Positions 31,417 through 39,206 of a DNA stretch of 64,000 bases are shown here, piece after piece. The DNA is taken from contig CAVSJO010000008.1 in NCBI GenBank assembly GCA_963728445.1, forward strand, positions 1 through 64,000. Direction: 5' to 3'. Both the position numbers and the translations under genes were made by a program. The notes under the pieces are model-generated. The model searched no databases. It was not told where the DNA came from and saw only the letters and a program-made list of their open reading frames with translations. The DNA comes from CAVSJO01 sp963728445. Lineage in GTDB: Bacteria > Gemmatimonadota > Gemmatimonadetes > Longimicrobiales > RSA9. Within the stretch, counting starts at the first letter, position 1, and each line of letters starts with the position of its first letter.

Positions 31417-31454
31417 CTTGAATTCAAGATAATCCCGGGTACCGGCCGCGTCAA
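31415..31454 (-). promoter_or_regulatory. marR promoter and 16-base palindromic operator
   Basis: Minus strand: TTGACG (-35, 31449-31454), 17 bases, TATCTT (-10, 31426-31431). The perfect palindrome ATCTTGAATTCAAGAT (31415-31430) overlaps the -10 box and the first bases of the start codon. Spacing predicts a start of transcription within a few bases of the ATG. Confidence 0.65.
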
Positions 31455-31476
31455 GGGCCGCGGCCGCCAGGCCGCA

Positions 31477-32202
31477 CTACAGTGGCACCTGGAGGCCGTG
31501 CTCGAGGAGCAGTCCGGGGCTCGCGAGCACAGCCTCGACGGGGCCGTCCTCCACGATCGCGCCGCCGGACAGGACCACCGCGCGGTCGCAGACGGCGCGG
31601 GCCACCTCCAGATCGTGCGTCGCCACCAGCAGGGTCTCGTCCCGGGAGCGGAGCAGGTCGACGACGCGCCTTCGGGCGCGAGAGTCGAGGCCGTTCGTCG
31701 GCTCGTCGAGGACGAGGAGCCGGGGTCGGGAGACGAGCACCGTCGCCAGCGACGCGAGGCGCTTCTCTCCTCCGCTGAGGTGGTGGGCGGCGCGCCCCCC
31801 GCGGCCTGCCAGACCGAGCTCCTCGAGCTGTCGCCGCGCGCGTTCGGCGGCGACGTCGCCCGGCTCACCTTCGTTAAGGGGGCCGAAGGCCACGTCTTCC
31901 AGGAGCGTGGGGAGGAAGAGCTGGTCGTCGGGGTTCTGGAAGACGAGTCCGACGCGGCGTCGCACCTCCCGGGCCGTATCCTCCCGCACCACGATGCCGT
32001 CGACTCGGACGGCGCCGGACGTGGGCTGGAGCAGCCCGTTCAGATGCAGGAGCAGCGTGCTCTTCCCCGCCCCGTTCGGACCGAGGAGAGCCACTCGCTC
32101 CCCCTCGTCGAGGCAGAAGGAGACGCCCCGCAGGACTTCCCCTCCGCCGGGGTATTCGAAGGTGACGCGGTCGACCTCGAGCATGGGCGGCACCGGCGTC
32201 AC
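31477..32202 (-). CDS. cbiO: Energy-coupling ABC ATPase of a nickel/cobalt transporter (CbiO/NikO)
   Basis: 241 residues from GTG 32202, overlapping the permease stop as GTGA (the ATG before LEVDRV is an alternative). Complete ATPase motifs: Walker A GPNGAGKST, Q-loop VFQNPDDQLF (the QNPDDQ form typical of ECF transporters), signature HLSGGEKRLAS, Walker B LLVLDEPTNGLD and the H-loop ATHDLE. It energises metal import as part of CbiM-CbiQ-CbiO. Only one ATPase is encoded, so a homodimer is expected. It is the last gene of the operon. Confidence 0.92.
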   Translation of the reverse strand: MTPVPPMLEVDRVTFEYPGGGEVLRGVSFCLDEGERVALLGPNGAGKSTLLLHLNGLLQPTSGAVRVDGIVVREDTAREVRRRVGLVFQNPDDQLFLPTLLEDVAFGPLNEGEPGDVAAERARRQLEELGLAGRGGRAAHHLSGGEKRLASLATVLVSRPRLLVLDEPTNGLDSRARRRVVDLLRSRDETLLVATHDLEVARAVCDRAVVLSGGAIVEDGPVEAVLASPGLLLEHGLQVPL

Positions 32203-32960
32203 ACCCGGGCGGCGACGACGATCACGGCGAGAACTGCGCAGAGCGCCGCGACGGCGAGGGCGGAGCGCCGGTCGATGCCCCGGGCCTGGAGGGTCGGCAT
32301 TGCGCCGTCGAACCCGCGGGAGAGCATCGCCCGGTGGATCCGCTCACTGCGAGCGAGGCTGCGGGTCAGGGCCGCGGCGGTGATGCCCAGCATGAGGCGT
32401 CGCCGGGGCGCGGAACCGGCGGCGGCGTTGCGGCTGCGCGCGGCCCTGCGCACCTGCTCGACCTCGTCGGTCAGCACGTAGAGGAAGCGGTAGGCCAGGC
32501 CGAGGGAGGTGGTCACGACGGCGGGAAGGCGAAGCTCCCGCAGGGAATCCACGACCTCGGGAAACCGGGTCGTGCTGACGAGCAGCACGGCGCCGCCGAG
32601 GGCGACGGCGGCCCGGCCGATGGCGGACCCGAAGCGCAGCAGCCCGGCATCCGTCACGCTCAGCGGCCCGAGGGACGCGACCTTCTGCCCCGGCGCCAGC
32701 ACGACGACGAAGGCGGAGACCACGAGCACGAACGCCATCGGCGGCGCCATGCGCGCGAGGAGCACGGCGGCCGGCACGCGGGCTGCCGCCGCGAGCAGCG
32801 CGACCACCCCGAGCATGGCCGCAAGTGCGCCCCACGAGCCGAGCGGGAGGAGGGCGGCGGCCACGGCCAGCGCGACGGTGCCGATCAGTCGCGCCACCGG
32901 GGCGACCCGGGTCAGCGGCGAGTCGACGTGGGCGTAGTGGTCGAGATGGTGGAAGCTCAT
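32199..32960 (-). CDS. cbiQ: Energy-coupling T component of a nickel/cobalt transporter (CbiQ)
   Basis: 253 residues with five to six membrane segments. The N-terminus HHLDHYAHVDSPLTRVAPVARLI fits CbiQ (LDR.AH.dSpLHrLdPR.Kl). The two Ala-Arg-type coupling helices of T components appear as RRAARSRNAAAGSAPRRRLMLGI and SERIHRAMLSRGFDGAMP, which bind the ATPases. Overlaps on both sides (ATGA with cbiM, GTGA with cbiO) show one translational unit. Confidence 0.9.
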   Translation of the reverse strand: MSFHHLDHYAHVDSPLTRVAPVARLIGTVALAVAAALLPLGSWGALAAMLGVVALLAAAARVPAAVLLARMAPPMAFVLVVSAFVVVLAPGQKVASLGPLSVTDAGLLRFGSAIGRAAVALGGAVLLVSTTRFPEVVDSLRELRLPAVVTTSLGLAYRFLYVLTDEVEQVRRAARSRNAAAGSAPRRRLMLGITAAALTRSLARSERIHRAMLSRGFDGAMPTLQARGIDRRSALAVAALCAVLAVIVVAARV

Positions 32961-33865
32961 GCGCCGCGACGAACGCCGGTGCGGAACAGCGCCAGGGCCA
33001 GCAGGAAGACGGCGGCGACGCCGACGGCCGCCGCGAGCCAGGCGCCGGTGGGGGACGCATAGCCGGTGAATGGCGCGACGAAGCCGGTCCCCTCTCTGAG
33101 TCCGAGGCGGGCCGCGGCCGCCTGGACCACGTCCGGCCGGCTGGAGGCTCCGTATGCGGCGGCAACGGCGACGGCGACCGCCGCGCCGGCGACGCCGATG
33201 GCCCAGCGTCGCCCGGCCCGCGTGGGCACGTCGCGGCCGGCGAGCAGCTCGGGACGCGCCCGCATCACGAACGCGAGGATGCCTCCGGTGATCACGGCCT
33301 CGCCGACGCCGACGAGAACGTGGGGGAGCACGACCGCGTAGAAGGCGGCCCGCGCCGTGACCAGGCCGGAAAGCGCCAGCTCCACGGCCACGCCCGTGCC
33401 GGTCAGCAGTGCGGACACGAACGCAGCGGCCGATGCGGCGGCGACCCTGCGACGGCTGCCGCCGCCCAGCGCCGCGAAGAGCCAGCGATAGAGGAGGTAG
33501 CCTCCGCCGGCGCCGAGCACGGCCATGTTCAGCGTATTCGCGCCGAGTGCCGCGATGCCGCCGTCCTGGAAGAGCAGGGCCTGGACGAGGATCACGGAGA
33601 AGAGGGCGAGCATCCCGGCCCAGGGTCCCGCGATGACGGCGACGAGGACCCCCCCCAGGAGGTGGGCGCTCGTTCCGGCGCCCAGGGGAAAGTTGAACAT
33701 CTGGGCGGCGAAAACGAACGCCGTCATGGCGCCGAGCAGCGGCGCCTCACGCTCCCGCAGGCTGCTCCGGGAACGTCGGGCGGCGAGGGCGAGGGCGGAC
33801 GCGCTGACGGCGGCGGTGCCCGCGAGCACCGGTGCGCTCAGGAACCCGTCCGGAATGTGGGCCAT
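32957..33865 (-). CDS. cbiM: Nickel/cobalt ECF substrate-binding membrane protein (CbiM/NikM), with fused C-terminal N-like part
   Basis: 302 residues. The N-terminus MAHIPDGFLS matches the CbiM/NikM signature; after removal of Met the His becomes residue 2, the position that ligates Ni or Co with the free amino terminus. Membrane helices carry AAQMFNFPLGAGTSAHLLGGVLVAVIAGPWAGML, the family core. From about 220 there are two further helices around a periplasmic loop (SSRPDVVQAAAARLGLREGTGFVAPFTGY), resembling the CbiN/PDGLE component fused to the C-terminus, and no separate cbiN is present. Nickel versus cobalt cannot be decided. No cobalamin riboswitch is visible upstream; instead a 32-base palindrome lies 26 bases before the start. 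Confidence 0.9.
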   Translation of the reverse strand: MAHIPDGFLSAPVLAGTAAVSASALALAARRSRSSLREREAPLLGAMTAFVFAAQMFNFPLGAGTSAHLLGGVLVAVIAGPWAGMLALFSVILVQALLFQDGGIAALGANTLNMAVLGAGGGYLLYRWLFAALGGGSRRRVAAASAAAFVSALLTGTGVAVELALSGLVTARAAFYAVVLPHVLVGVGEAVITGGILAFVMRARPELLAGRDVPTRAGRRWAIGVAGAAVAVAVAAAYGASSRPDVVQAAAARLGLREGTGFVAPFTGYASPTGAWLAAAVGVAAVFLLALALFRTGVRRGA

Positions 33866-33890
33866 CGTGTCCCTCGCTCGTCCGTCAGAC

Positions 33891-33922
33891 GCGCCAGCGT
33901 GAGGCGTGCCTCACGCTGGCGC
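33891..33922. promoter_or_regulatory. Perfect 15-base-arm palindrome between L,D-transpeptidase and cbiM
   Basis: Arms GCGCCAGCGTGAGGC and its exact complement flank GT. It sits 26 bases before the cbiM start and 5 bases after the stop of the upstream gene on the same strand. It could be a terminator for that gene (no T-tract) or a metal-regulator operator for cbiM. The role is unresolved. Confidence 0.55.
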
Positions 33923-33926
33923 GGCG

Positions 33927-34673
33927 CTACCTCACGATCCGTACGACGGTGCCGACGGGCACGAGCGAGTACAGGCGGGTGATGTCCTCGTTGTGGAGCC
34001 GGACGCACCCGTGGCTGACCTCCTGCCCGATCGTGTCCTCCTCGTTCGTGCCGTGGATCAGGTAACCGCCGCCAGTGTCCAGCTTGTACGGTCCCAGGAT
34101 CTCGGGCACGCGCCGCTGCGGGTACCCGGGCGGCGGGATGAAGACCTTGCCGTCGAAGGTGACCTCGGTCCCGGGCGGGAAGTTCCACACCTTCCCCGTC
34201 GCGTCGACCCGCACGATCATGCTGTCCCGCATCTCGATCACGGAGCCGTCCAGGAGTCCCACGCGGAGCCCGTCCTTCATCCGCACCGGCTCCAGGTCAT
34301 GCTGCGCCGCGAGCTCGAAGTAGTGCCAGTCCGGCGGCGACCACAGCGGCGCCGCCTGCTTGGCCAGCACCCGACGCGTCCCCAGCGGTGTCTCGAAGGT
34401 GTAGGTCCGCCCCCGGAAGGTGAACGTCGTGTCCATGCCGATGGCGACGGACACGTCCATGAGGGTGTCGCGTCCCTGGATCAGCCACAGCCGCTTGCGG
34501 GACAGGGACACCACGATCGTCCTCCCGGACGACGACGCGGCCGTCGCGGTCGCGCTCACGGTACGCGCGCTGGCGCCGCCCGCCTCCTGGGCTCGCCCGG
34601 CGGCGGGTATGGCCGCGACGATGGACAGGAGTACGGCGACCGCCGACCTCCGCAGACTCACTCGCTCGTGCAT
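33927..34673 (-). CDS. Secreted L,D-transpeptidase (YkuD domain)
   Basis: 248 residues from ATG 34673, with GGGGAG upstream; signal peptide about 1-28 (RSAVAVLLSIVAAIPAAGRAQ). The YkuD domain starts at TIVVSLSRKRLWLIQGRDTLMDVSVAIG. It has the active-site motif HGTNEEDTIGQEVSHGCVRL, with His207, His221 and nucleophile Cys223. A 60-70-residue insertion between the first strand pair and the catalytic part (LAKQAAPLWSPPDWHYFELA...) is longer than in minimal YkuD domains. It should form 3-3 peptidoglycan crosslinks or attach lipoprotein in the periplasm. It is not obviously linked to the metal transporter that follows. Confidence 0.92.
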   Translation of the reverse strand: MHERVSLRRSAVAVLLSIVAAIPAAGRAQEAGGASARTVSATATAASSSGRTIVVSLSRKRLWLIQGRDTLMDVSVAIGMDTTFTFRGRTYTFETPLGTRRVLAKQAAPLWSPPDWHYFELAAQHDLEPVRMKDGLRVGLLDGSVIEMRDSMIVRVDATGKVWNFPPGTEVTFDGKVFIPPPGYPQRRVPEILGPYKLDTGGGYLIHGTNEEDTIGQEVSHGCVRLHNEDITRLYSLVPVGTVVRIVR

Positions 34674-34748
34674 CTTCACTCCCCAACGACTGACGCTGTC
34701 ACGACATGGAAGATCGCCACCCCGCGGCACCACGCCAACCCCTGCATG

Positions 34749-36770
34749 CTAGGCGGCGCGATCCGCCTTCGGAAGCGTCCGCGCGAGCAGCGGCTCGATG
34801 ACGGGGTCGCGACCCATGAACTCCCGGTACAGCTCCGAGGGCTCTGCGCTCATCCCGCGGCTCAGGACCGACCGCACGAACGCCTCCCCGACGGAACGGC
34901 TCAGCAGGCCTTCCTGCCGGAATCGCGTGAACGCGTCGGCGTCGAGCATCTCGCTCCACTTGTAGGAGTGGTACGCGGCCGCGTAACCGCCGGCGAAGAT
35001 GTGGGTGAAGGAGCACAGAAAGGAGTCCCGTGCGAAGTGGGGCCGCAGGGCGTAGCGCGCGAGGACCTGCCGGGTGCGTGCGAGGGGGTCGGCCGGGGGA
35101 TCCGTGTGCAGGTCGAGGTCGATGGCGCCAAAGCCGAGCTGGCGCATCTGGGCGCTGGCCGACCGGAAGTCCCGCGAGGCGCGGAGCCGCTCGAGCACGT
35201 CGACGGGGATCGGCTCGCCGGTCCGCTCGTGCCTGGAGAAGAGGGGGAGCGCGTCCGCCTCCCAGCACCAGTTCTCCATGATCTGGGAGGGCAGCTCGAC
35301 GAAGTCCCGGGGGACCTTCGTACCCGACCGGGTGCGCAGTTCGACGGTCGACAGGGCGCCGTGCAGGAGGTGCCCGAACTCGTGGAACAGCGTCTCGACT
35401 TCGCCATGAGCGAGCAGCGGCTCCCGGCCTCCGGAAGGGGGCGTGAAGTTGGCGCCGATGGTCAGCAGGTGCGGCTCGAAGCCGCCGTCGGGCAGGGGCC
35501 CGCCGGTGCGCAGCGTCGCCTTCCACGCGCCGCCCCGTTTGGTGGGCCGGGGATGGAGGTCGAGGTAGAACGAGGCCCGGTGCACGCCTTCCTCGTCGCG
35601 CAGTTCGAAGTACCGGACGTCGGGATGCCAGACCGCCTCCGTCTCCTTCTCCCTCACGTCCACGCCGAAGAGGCGGCCCGCCACCTCGAAGAGACCCTCC
35701 AGCACGCGACCGAGGGGGAAGTAGGCGCGCAGCAGCTCCTCGTCGATCTCGTAGCGCTCCCGACGCAGTCGCTCGGCCACGAAGTGGACGTCCCACGGCT
35801 CGAGCGAGTCGATGCCGAGCGTGCGGGCGTACGCCTCGAGCGCCTTCGTCTCGCCGCGGAACGCCGCCTCCGTCCGCGACGTCAGCAGCTCGACGAACTC
35901 CTGCGCCCGCGAAGCCGAGCCCACCATGTTCAGCTCGAGGACGTAGTCGGCGAAGTCACGGCGTTCGAGCCGCTCGGCCAGCTCGGCCCGCAGCGCCAGG
36001 ATCGTCGAGATGACCGGGCGGTTGTCGTGCTCGCCCGCCGATGCGACGGAGTAGTAGGCCTCATGGATCCGCCGCCGCAGGTCGCGTCGCTCCGCGTGTC
36101 GCATGAAGGGGACGAAGGACGGCGCGTGCAGGGTGAAGACCCAGCCTTCGAGCCCCCTGGACTCGGCCTCTCGCCGGGCCAGCCGCAGCGCGGACGGCGG
36201 CAGCCCGGCGACGTCGTCTTCTTCCTGAAGGTGCAGCGCGTATTCGTTCAGCGAATCGAGCACGTGGTTCTCGAAGCGGGTGGCCTGCTCCGAAAGCTCG
36301 ACGCGCAGCGCCTCCACCCGCCCGCGCGTCTTCTCGTCGAGGTGGGCCCCCGCGTGCCGGAACTCGCGGAGCGCACGCTCCACGAAGTAGCGTCGTTCCG
36401 GAGGAAGATCGAGAGCCTCCTCCGTCTGCGCGTACGCCTCCACGGCGCGCCACAGCCCGGCGTTCGTGTCGACCCGGGCGAAGAAGCGCTCGTACGCGGA
36501 CTGCGCCGCCTCGTGGGCCTTCCGGATCTCCGGCGTGTTCAGGACGCTCACGAGATGTTCTGCGACGTTCGCCACGGCCTCCACCCTGGACAGCGCCCCG
36601 TCGAGGCGCACCATGGTCCCCTCGAAGGTGCGATCCGCACTCCCCGAAGCCAGGACGTCGATCTCCGATTCCGCCTGCGCGATTGCCGCGCGCACCGCCG
36701 GAACGATGTGCTCCGGACGGAGACGATGGAAAGGGATCGGGAACGTCGGTTCGAGTATCGGATTCAACAT
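34749..36770 (-). CDS. M3 family oligopeptidase (oligopeptidase A-like)
   Basis: 673 residues from ATG 36770; the longer upstream frame adds a Trp/Cys-rich leader with no homology. Zinc site HEFGHLLHG (His463, Glu464, His467), with the family's third ligand in SQIMENWCWE. N-terminal helical half (LNPILEPTFPIPFHRLRPEHIVPAVRAAI) is typical of OpdA/Dcp. C-terminal GYAAAYHSYKWSEMLDADAF contains the conserved substrate-binding Tyr/His residues. Cytoplasmic; cleaves short peptides, including signal peptide remnants. A long plus-strand frame opposite is a shadow. Confidence 0.94.
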   Translation of the reverse strand: MLNPILEPTFPIPFHRLRPEHIVPAVRAAIAQAESEIDVLASGSADRTFEGTMVRLDGALSRVEAVANVAEHLVSVLNTPEIRKAHEAAQSAYERFFARVDTNAGLWRAVEAYAQTEEALDLPPERRYFVERALREFRHAGAHLDEKTRGRVEALRVELSEQATRFENHVLDSLNEYALHLQEEDDVAGLPPSALRLARREAESRGLEGWVFTLHAPSFVPFMRHAERRDLRRRIHEAYYSVASAGEHDNRPVISTILALRAELAERLERRDFADYVLELNMVGSASRAQEFVELLTSRTEAAFRGETKALEAYARTLGIDSLEPWDVHFVAERLRRERYEIDEELLRAYFPLGRVLEGLFEVAGRLFGVDVREKETEAVWHPDVRYFELRDEEGVHRASFYLDLHPRPTKRGGAWKATLRTGGPLPDGGFEPHLLTIGANFTPPSGGREPLLAHGEVETLFHEFGHLLHGALSTVELRTRSGTKVPRDFVELPSQIMENWCWEADALPLFSRHERTGEPIPVDVLERLRASRDFRSASAQMRQLGFGAIDLDLHTDPPADPLARTRQVLARYALRPHFARDSFLCSFTHIFAGGYAAAYHSYKWSEMLDADAFTRFRQEGLLSRSVGEAFVRSVLSRGMSAEPSELYREFMGRDPVIEPLLARTLPKADRAA

Positions 36771-36943
36771 GTCTCCAAGGATGAAGAGTACGCCGGGGTC
36801 GCAGAACCCGCCCCACACCCCGTCAGCCCAATCCCTACACCTGCCTCGCCGGCCGCCCACCACATTGCACCATGGAGGCTCTCGCCGCCCGGCACGTTCC
36901 GGCCGGGCGCCGGGACGCAACGGGTCGAACAAGGAGCGGCCAC

Positions 36944-37633
36944 ATGGCCACACGCACCTATCCGCTTCCGCACCATCTGATCGCAAACGAGCGGATGAAG
37001 AGCCACTGGTCCGAGTACGTATGGACCGGCGTTCTGCTCGCCGCAGCGGCGCATTTCGCCCTGTTCTCGCTCTTTCCCGCGATCCGCGTGGCGGACGTGT
37101 CGTTCACGCCCGGCGAGCTCCGGAGCGTGGAGCTGCCTCCGGAGGTGAAGATCCCGCCCCCGCCCGCGGCCATCGCTCGCCCGGCCATGCCGGTGGTCTC
37201 CGCCGAGGCTGCCGTTTCGGAGGACGTGACGATAGCGCCCACGACCTTCGAGGAACACCCCGTGGCGACGCTGCCGCCGCCCCCGACCGGTCAGGCATCG
37301 GCCGCCCGGGCCGATCGCGCACAGTTCCAGATGTTCGTCCCGACCATGACGGCGCCGGAGCTGCGCAACCGGGGAGAGGTCTCGGCAGCCATCCTGAAGA
37401 CCTATCCGCCCCTCCTGCTCGAAGCCGGCATCGGCGGCACCGTCCTGCTCTACGTTTGGATCGACGAACGCGGGAACACGGTCGACGCCGAGGTCATCCA
37501 GACCAGCGGTCAGAAGGACCTCGACCAGGCGGCAATCCACGTGGTGGACATCATGCGCTTCTCGCCCGCCCGCAACCGCGACCGGGCGGTCAAGGTCATC
37601 GTCGCCCTGCCCGTCATCTATTCGGTCCGGTAG
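36944..37633 (+). CDS. TonB-like energy transducer protein
   Basis: 229 residues from ATG 36944, preceded by AAGGAG. Cytoplasmic N-terminus, one membrane anchor (about 28-46, WTGVLLAAAAHFALFSLFP), a Pro-rich periplasmic span (PPEVKIPPPPAAIARP; ATLPPPPTG) and a C-terminal TonB domain from about 150: ILKTYPPLLLEAGIGGTVLLYVWIDERGNTVDAEVIQTSG...RFSPARNRDRAVKVIVALPVIY. TonB proteins link the proton motive force to outer-membrane receptors. No ExbB/ExbD is adjacent, so partners lie elsewhere. The 3' end overlaps a convergent gene by 20 bases. Confidence 0.9.
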   Translation: MATRTYPLPHHLIANERMKSHWSEYVWTGVLLAAAAHFALFSLFPAIRVADVSFTPGELRSVELPPEVKIPPPPAAIARPAMPVVSAEAAVSEDVTIAPTTFEEHPVATLPPPPTGQASAARADRAQFQMFVPTMTAPELRNRGEVSAAILKTYPPLLLEAGIGGTVLLYVWIDERGNTVDAEVIQTSGQKDLDQAAIHVVDIMRFSPARNRDRAVKVIVALPVIYSVR

Positions 37634-38339
37634 CGGGCAGCGCTTCGGCCCACGCCCCGAACACGCCGGCGGCGGCGGGCCGGAGCGCATCCACGCGCCT
37701 CGGCGCCGCTCCGGCGACGTCGCGAGCGGCGATTCCCTCCTCCGCCAGCTCCGCAGCGAACTCCTCCGTCATCCCGCGCGCAATGGCGGCCGTCGGCTCC
37801 ATGTGGAACAGAATTCCGAGCGCGTGTCCCGCCCGGAACGCCTGGGCGTCCGTCATCGCGGAGGACGCGAGCACGCCCGCGCCCGCCGGCACGTCGAAGA
37901 CGTCCGCGTGCCAGTGCAGCGGCACGATGCGCGGGCCGGCAGCGCCGAGCACGGGGTCGCCGAGTCCCTGCGCGGAGAGCTCGACGTCGAGCCAACCGAT
38001 CTCCCGCCGAGGCGCCCGGCGCACCGCCGCGCCGAGCACGCCGGCAAGGAGCTGGCTTCCCAGACAGACGCCGAGCACGGGCCGATCCCGGGCGAGGGCG
38101 TCCTCCATGAGCCGCATGACGTCCCGCAGGTAGGGCAGCCGGCCGGCGTCGGAGACGCCCATCGGGCCGCCCAGCACGAGGACGCCCGATGCATCCGCAA
38201 CCTGCCGCGGAACGGGCTCGCCCCGCCAGGCGTGCACGGGCTGCATCCGCACGCCGGCGCGCTCCAGCGCCTCGCCGGCCAGACCGGGTCCTTCCACGGC
38301 GGTGTGCTGGACACACACGACACTGCGCTTCGGTTCCAT
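37614..38339 (-). CDS. Class I glutamine amidotransferase
   Basis: 241 residues from ATG 38339, with GAGGGG upstream. Triad visible: Cys92 (GVCLGSQLLAG), His179 and Glu181 (LGILFHMEPT), with the oxyanion region LVLGGPMGVSD and PLHWHADVFDVP. It is a stand-alone amidotransferase of the GMP-synthase-like type that hydrolyses glutamine or related gamma-glutamyl compounds; no synthase partner is adjacent. Cytoplasmic. The gene overlaps the end of the convergent tonB-like gene by 20 bases, and both final coding segments look intact. Confidence 0.9.
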   Translation of the reverse strand: MEPKRSVVCVQHTAVEGPGLAGEALERAGVRMQPVHAWRGEPVPRQVADASGVLVLGGPMGVSDAGRLPYLRDVMRLMEDALARDRPVLGVCLGSQLLAGVLGAAVRRAPRREIGWLDVELSAQGLGDPVLGAAGPRIVPLHWHADVFDVPAGAGVLASSAMTDAQAFRAGHALGILFHMEPTAAIARGMTEEFAAELAEEGIAARDVAGAAPRRVDALRPAAAGVFGAWAEALPATGPNR

Positions 38340-38461
38340 CGGCCCCTCGGATCGCCGGACCTTTTCGCCCCCCGGAACGGTATCGAATTCAGCGGCGGGA
38401 AGGCCAGCATTCGTCGGATACGCCGACGACGGCTCCCGCCCGGGAAACATGGAGGTGCGGG

Positions 38462-38845
38462 ATGACAATGTCCCGATGGATCGCGGTCGCGGCCCTGCCG
38501 CTTCTGACCGCCTGTGCCCCCCTCGGCGGGTCCGGAAAGCCCCGGCCCGAGCGGCCCGCTGCCGCGCTCGAGGTGAGGAACGACAACTGGAACGCGGTGG
38601 ACGTCTTTCTGGAACGGTCAGGCACGGCCTACCGCCTCGGAATGGTGGAAACGGGTCAGACGATGCGTTTCCGACTGCCCGCCGATCTGGCGCTCGCGGG
38701 CAGCGACGTCAGCTTCGTCGCGGACCCGATCGGCGCGACGGACGCGTACCGTACGGACGCGGTTCTGGTCAATCCCGGCGACAGGGTCAGTCTCTTCGTT
38801 GGGAACGTGCTCGGACAGTCCTGGTACCGGATCGAGTCCGACTGA
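38462..38845 (+). CDS. Small lipoprotein of unknown function
   Basis: 127 residues from ATG 38462, with GGAGGTG upstream. Lipoprotein signal AALPLLTACAP, then a short Pro/Arg-rich linker and one beta-sandwich-like domain: LEVRNDNWNAVDVFLERSGTAYRLGMVETGQTMRFRLP...GSDVSFVADPIG...VNPGDRVSLFVGNVLGQSWYRIE. The alternating strands and the VRNDNW(N)xVDVF pattern are shared with small envelope proteins that I cannot name. It is divergent from the amidotransferase. Confidence 0.7.
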   Translation: MTMSRWIAVAALPLLTACAPLGGSGKPRPERPAAALEVRNDNWNAVDVFLERSGTAYRLGMVETGQTMRFRLPADLALAGSDVSFVADPIGATDAYRTDAVLVNPGDRVSLFVGNVLGQSWYRIESD

Positions 38846-38909
38846 GCCGGAAAGCGGTGCGGAATGGACGGGCGCCGGACGACGAGGATCGTCCGGCGCC
38901 CGTCGGCTA

Positions 38910-39206
38910 TCAGCCACCGGCCGTCGCACCCACGACGATGAACGGCTCCGCTCCTCGGGCGACGGGCTCCGGAAGGGCAGCATCGGGCGACTCGTGGGAG
39001 AGATCCTGCTGACACGCGAAGAAACGGACGAAGGCCCGTCGCTCCCGCGTGACGTGGTCCCGGATCGTGCCGCGCAGGACGGGATAGCGGGCCTCGAGAG
39101 CGTCCAGCACCGCCCGCTGTGTCACGCCGTCCGTGACGGGAAGCTCGACCTCTCCCCTGACCTGCGCGAGCATGCGCAGGTGCTCCGGCAGAACGACCCG
39201 GATCAT
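38910..39206 (-). CDS. MoaD/ThiS family ubiquitin-like protein
   Basis: 98 residues; its ATG overlaps the stop of the upstream BNR gene by 4 bases (ATGA). Beta-grasp pattern: IRVVLPEHLRMLAQVRGEVELPVTDGVTQRAVLDALEARYPVLRGTIRD, then RERRAFVRFFACQQDLSHESPDAALP, and a C-terminal VGATAGG ending in Gly-Gly. The terminal Gly-Gly is what a sulfur-carrier or conjugating MoaD/ThiS protein needs for adenylation. No MoeB/ThiF-type partner is adjacent. Pairing with a BNR propeller gene is a recurrent, unexplained arrangement. Confidence 0.85.
   Translation of the reverse strand: MIRVVLPEHLRMLAQVRGEVELPVTDGVTQRAVLDALEARYPVLRGTIRDHVTRERRAFVRFFACQQDLSHESPDAALPEPVARGAEPFIVVGATAGG

Noticed and set aside
33866..33926. 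A cobalamin riboswitch before cbiM
   Set aside because: The B12-box sequence and typical multi-stem layout are absent; only one palindrome is present.
33906..36980. A 1024-codon plus-strand open frame opposite the M3 peptidase
   Set aside because: It is the antisense of a well-supported metallopeptidase (HEFGH motif) and cbiM/ldt ends. Its translation is Arg/Val/Pro/Leu-rich with no domain; long antisense frames are expected at this GC content.
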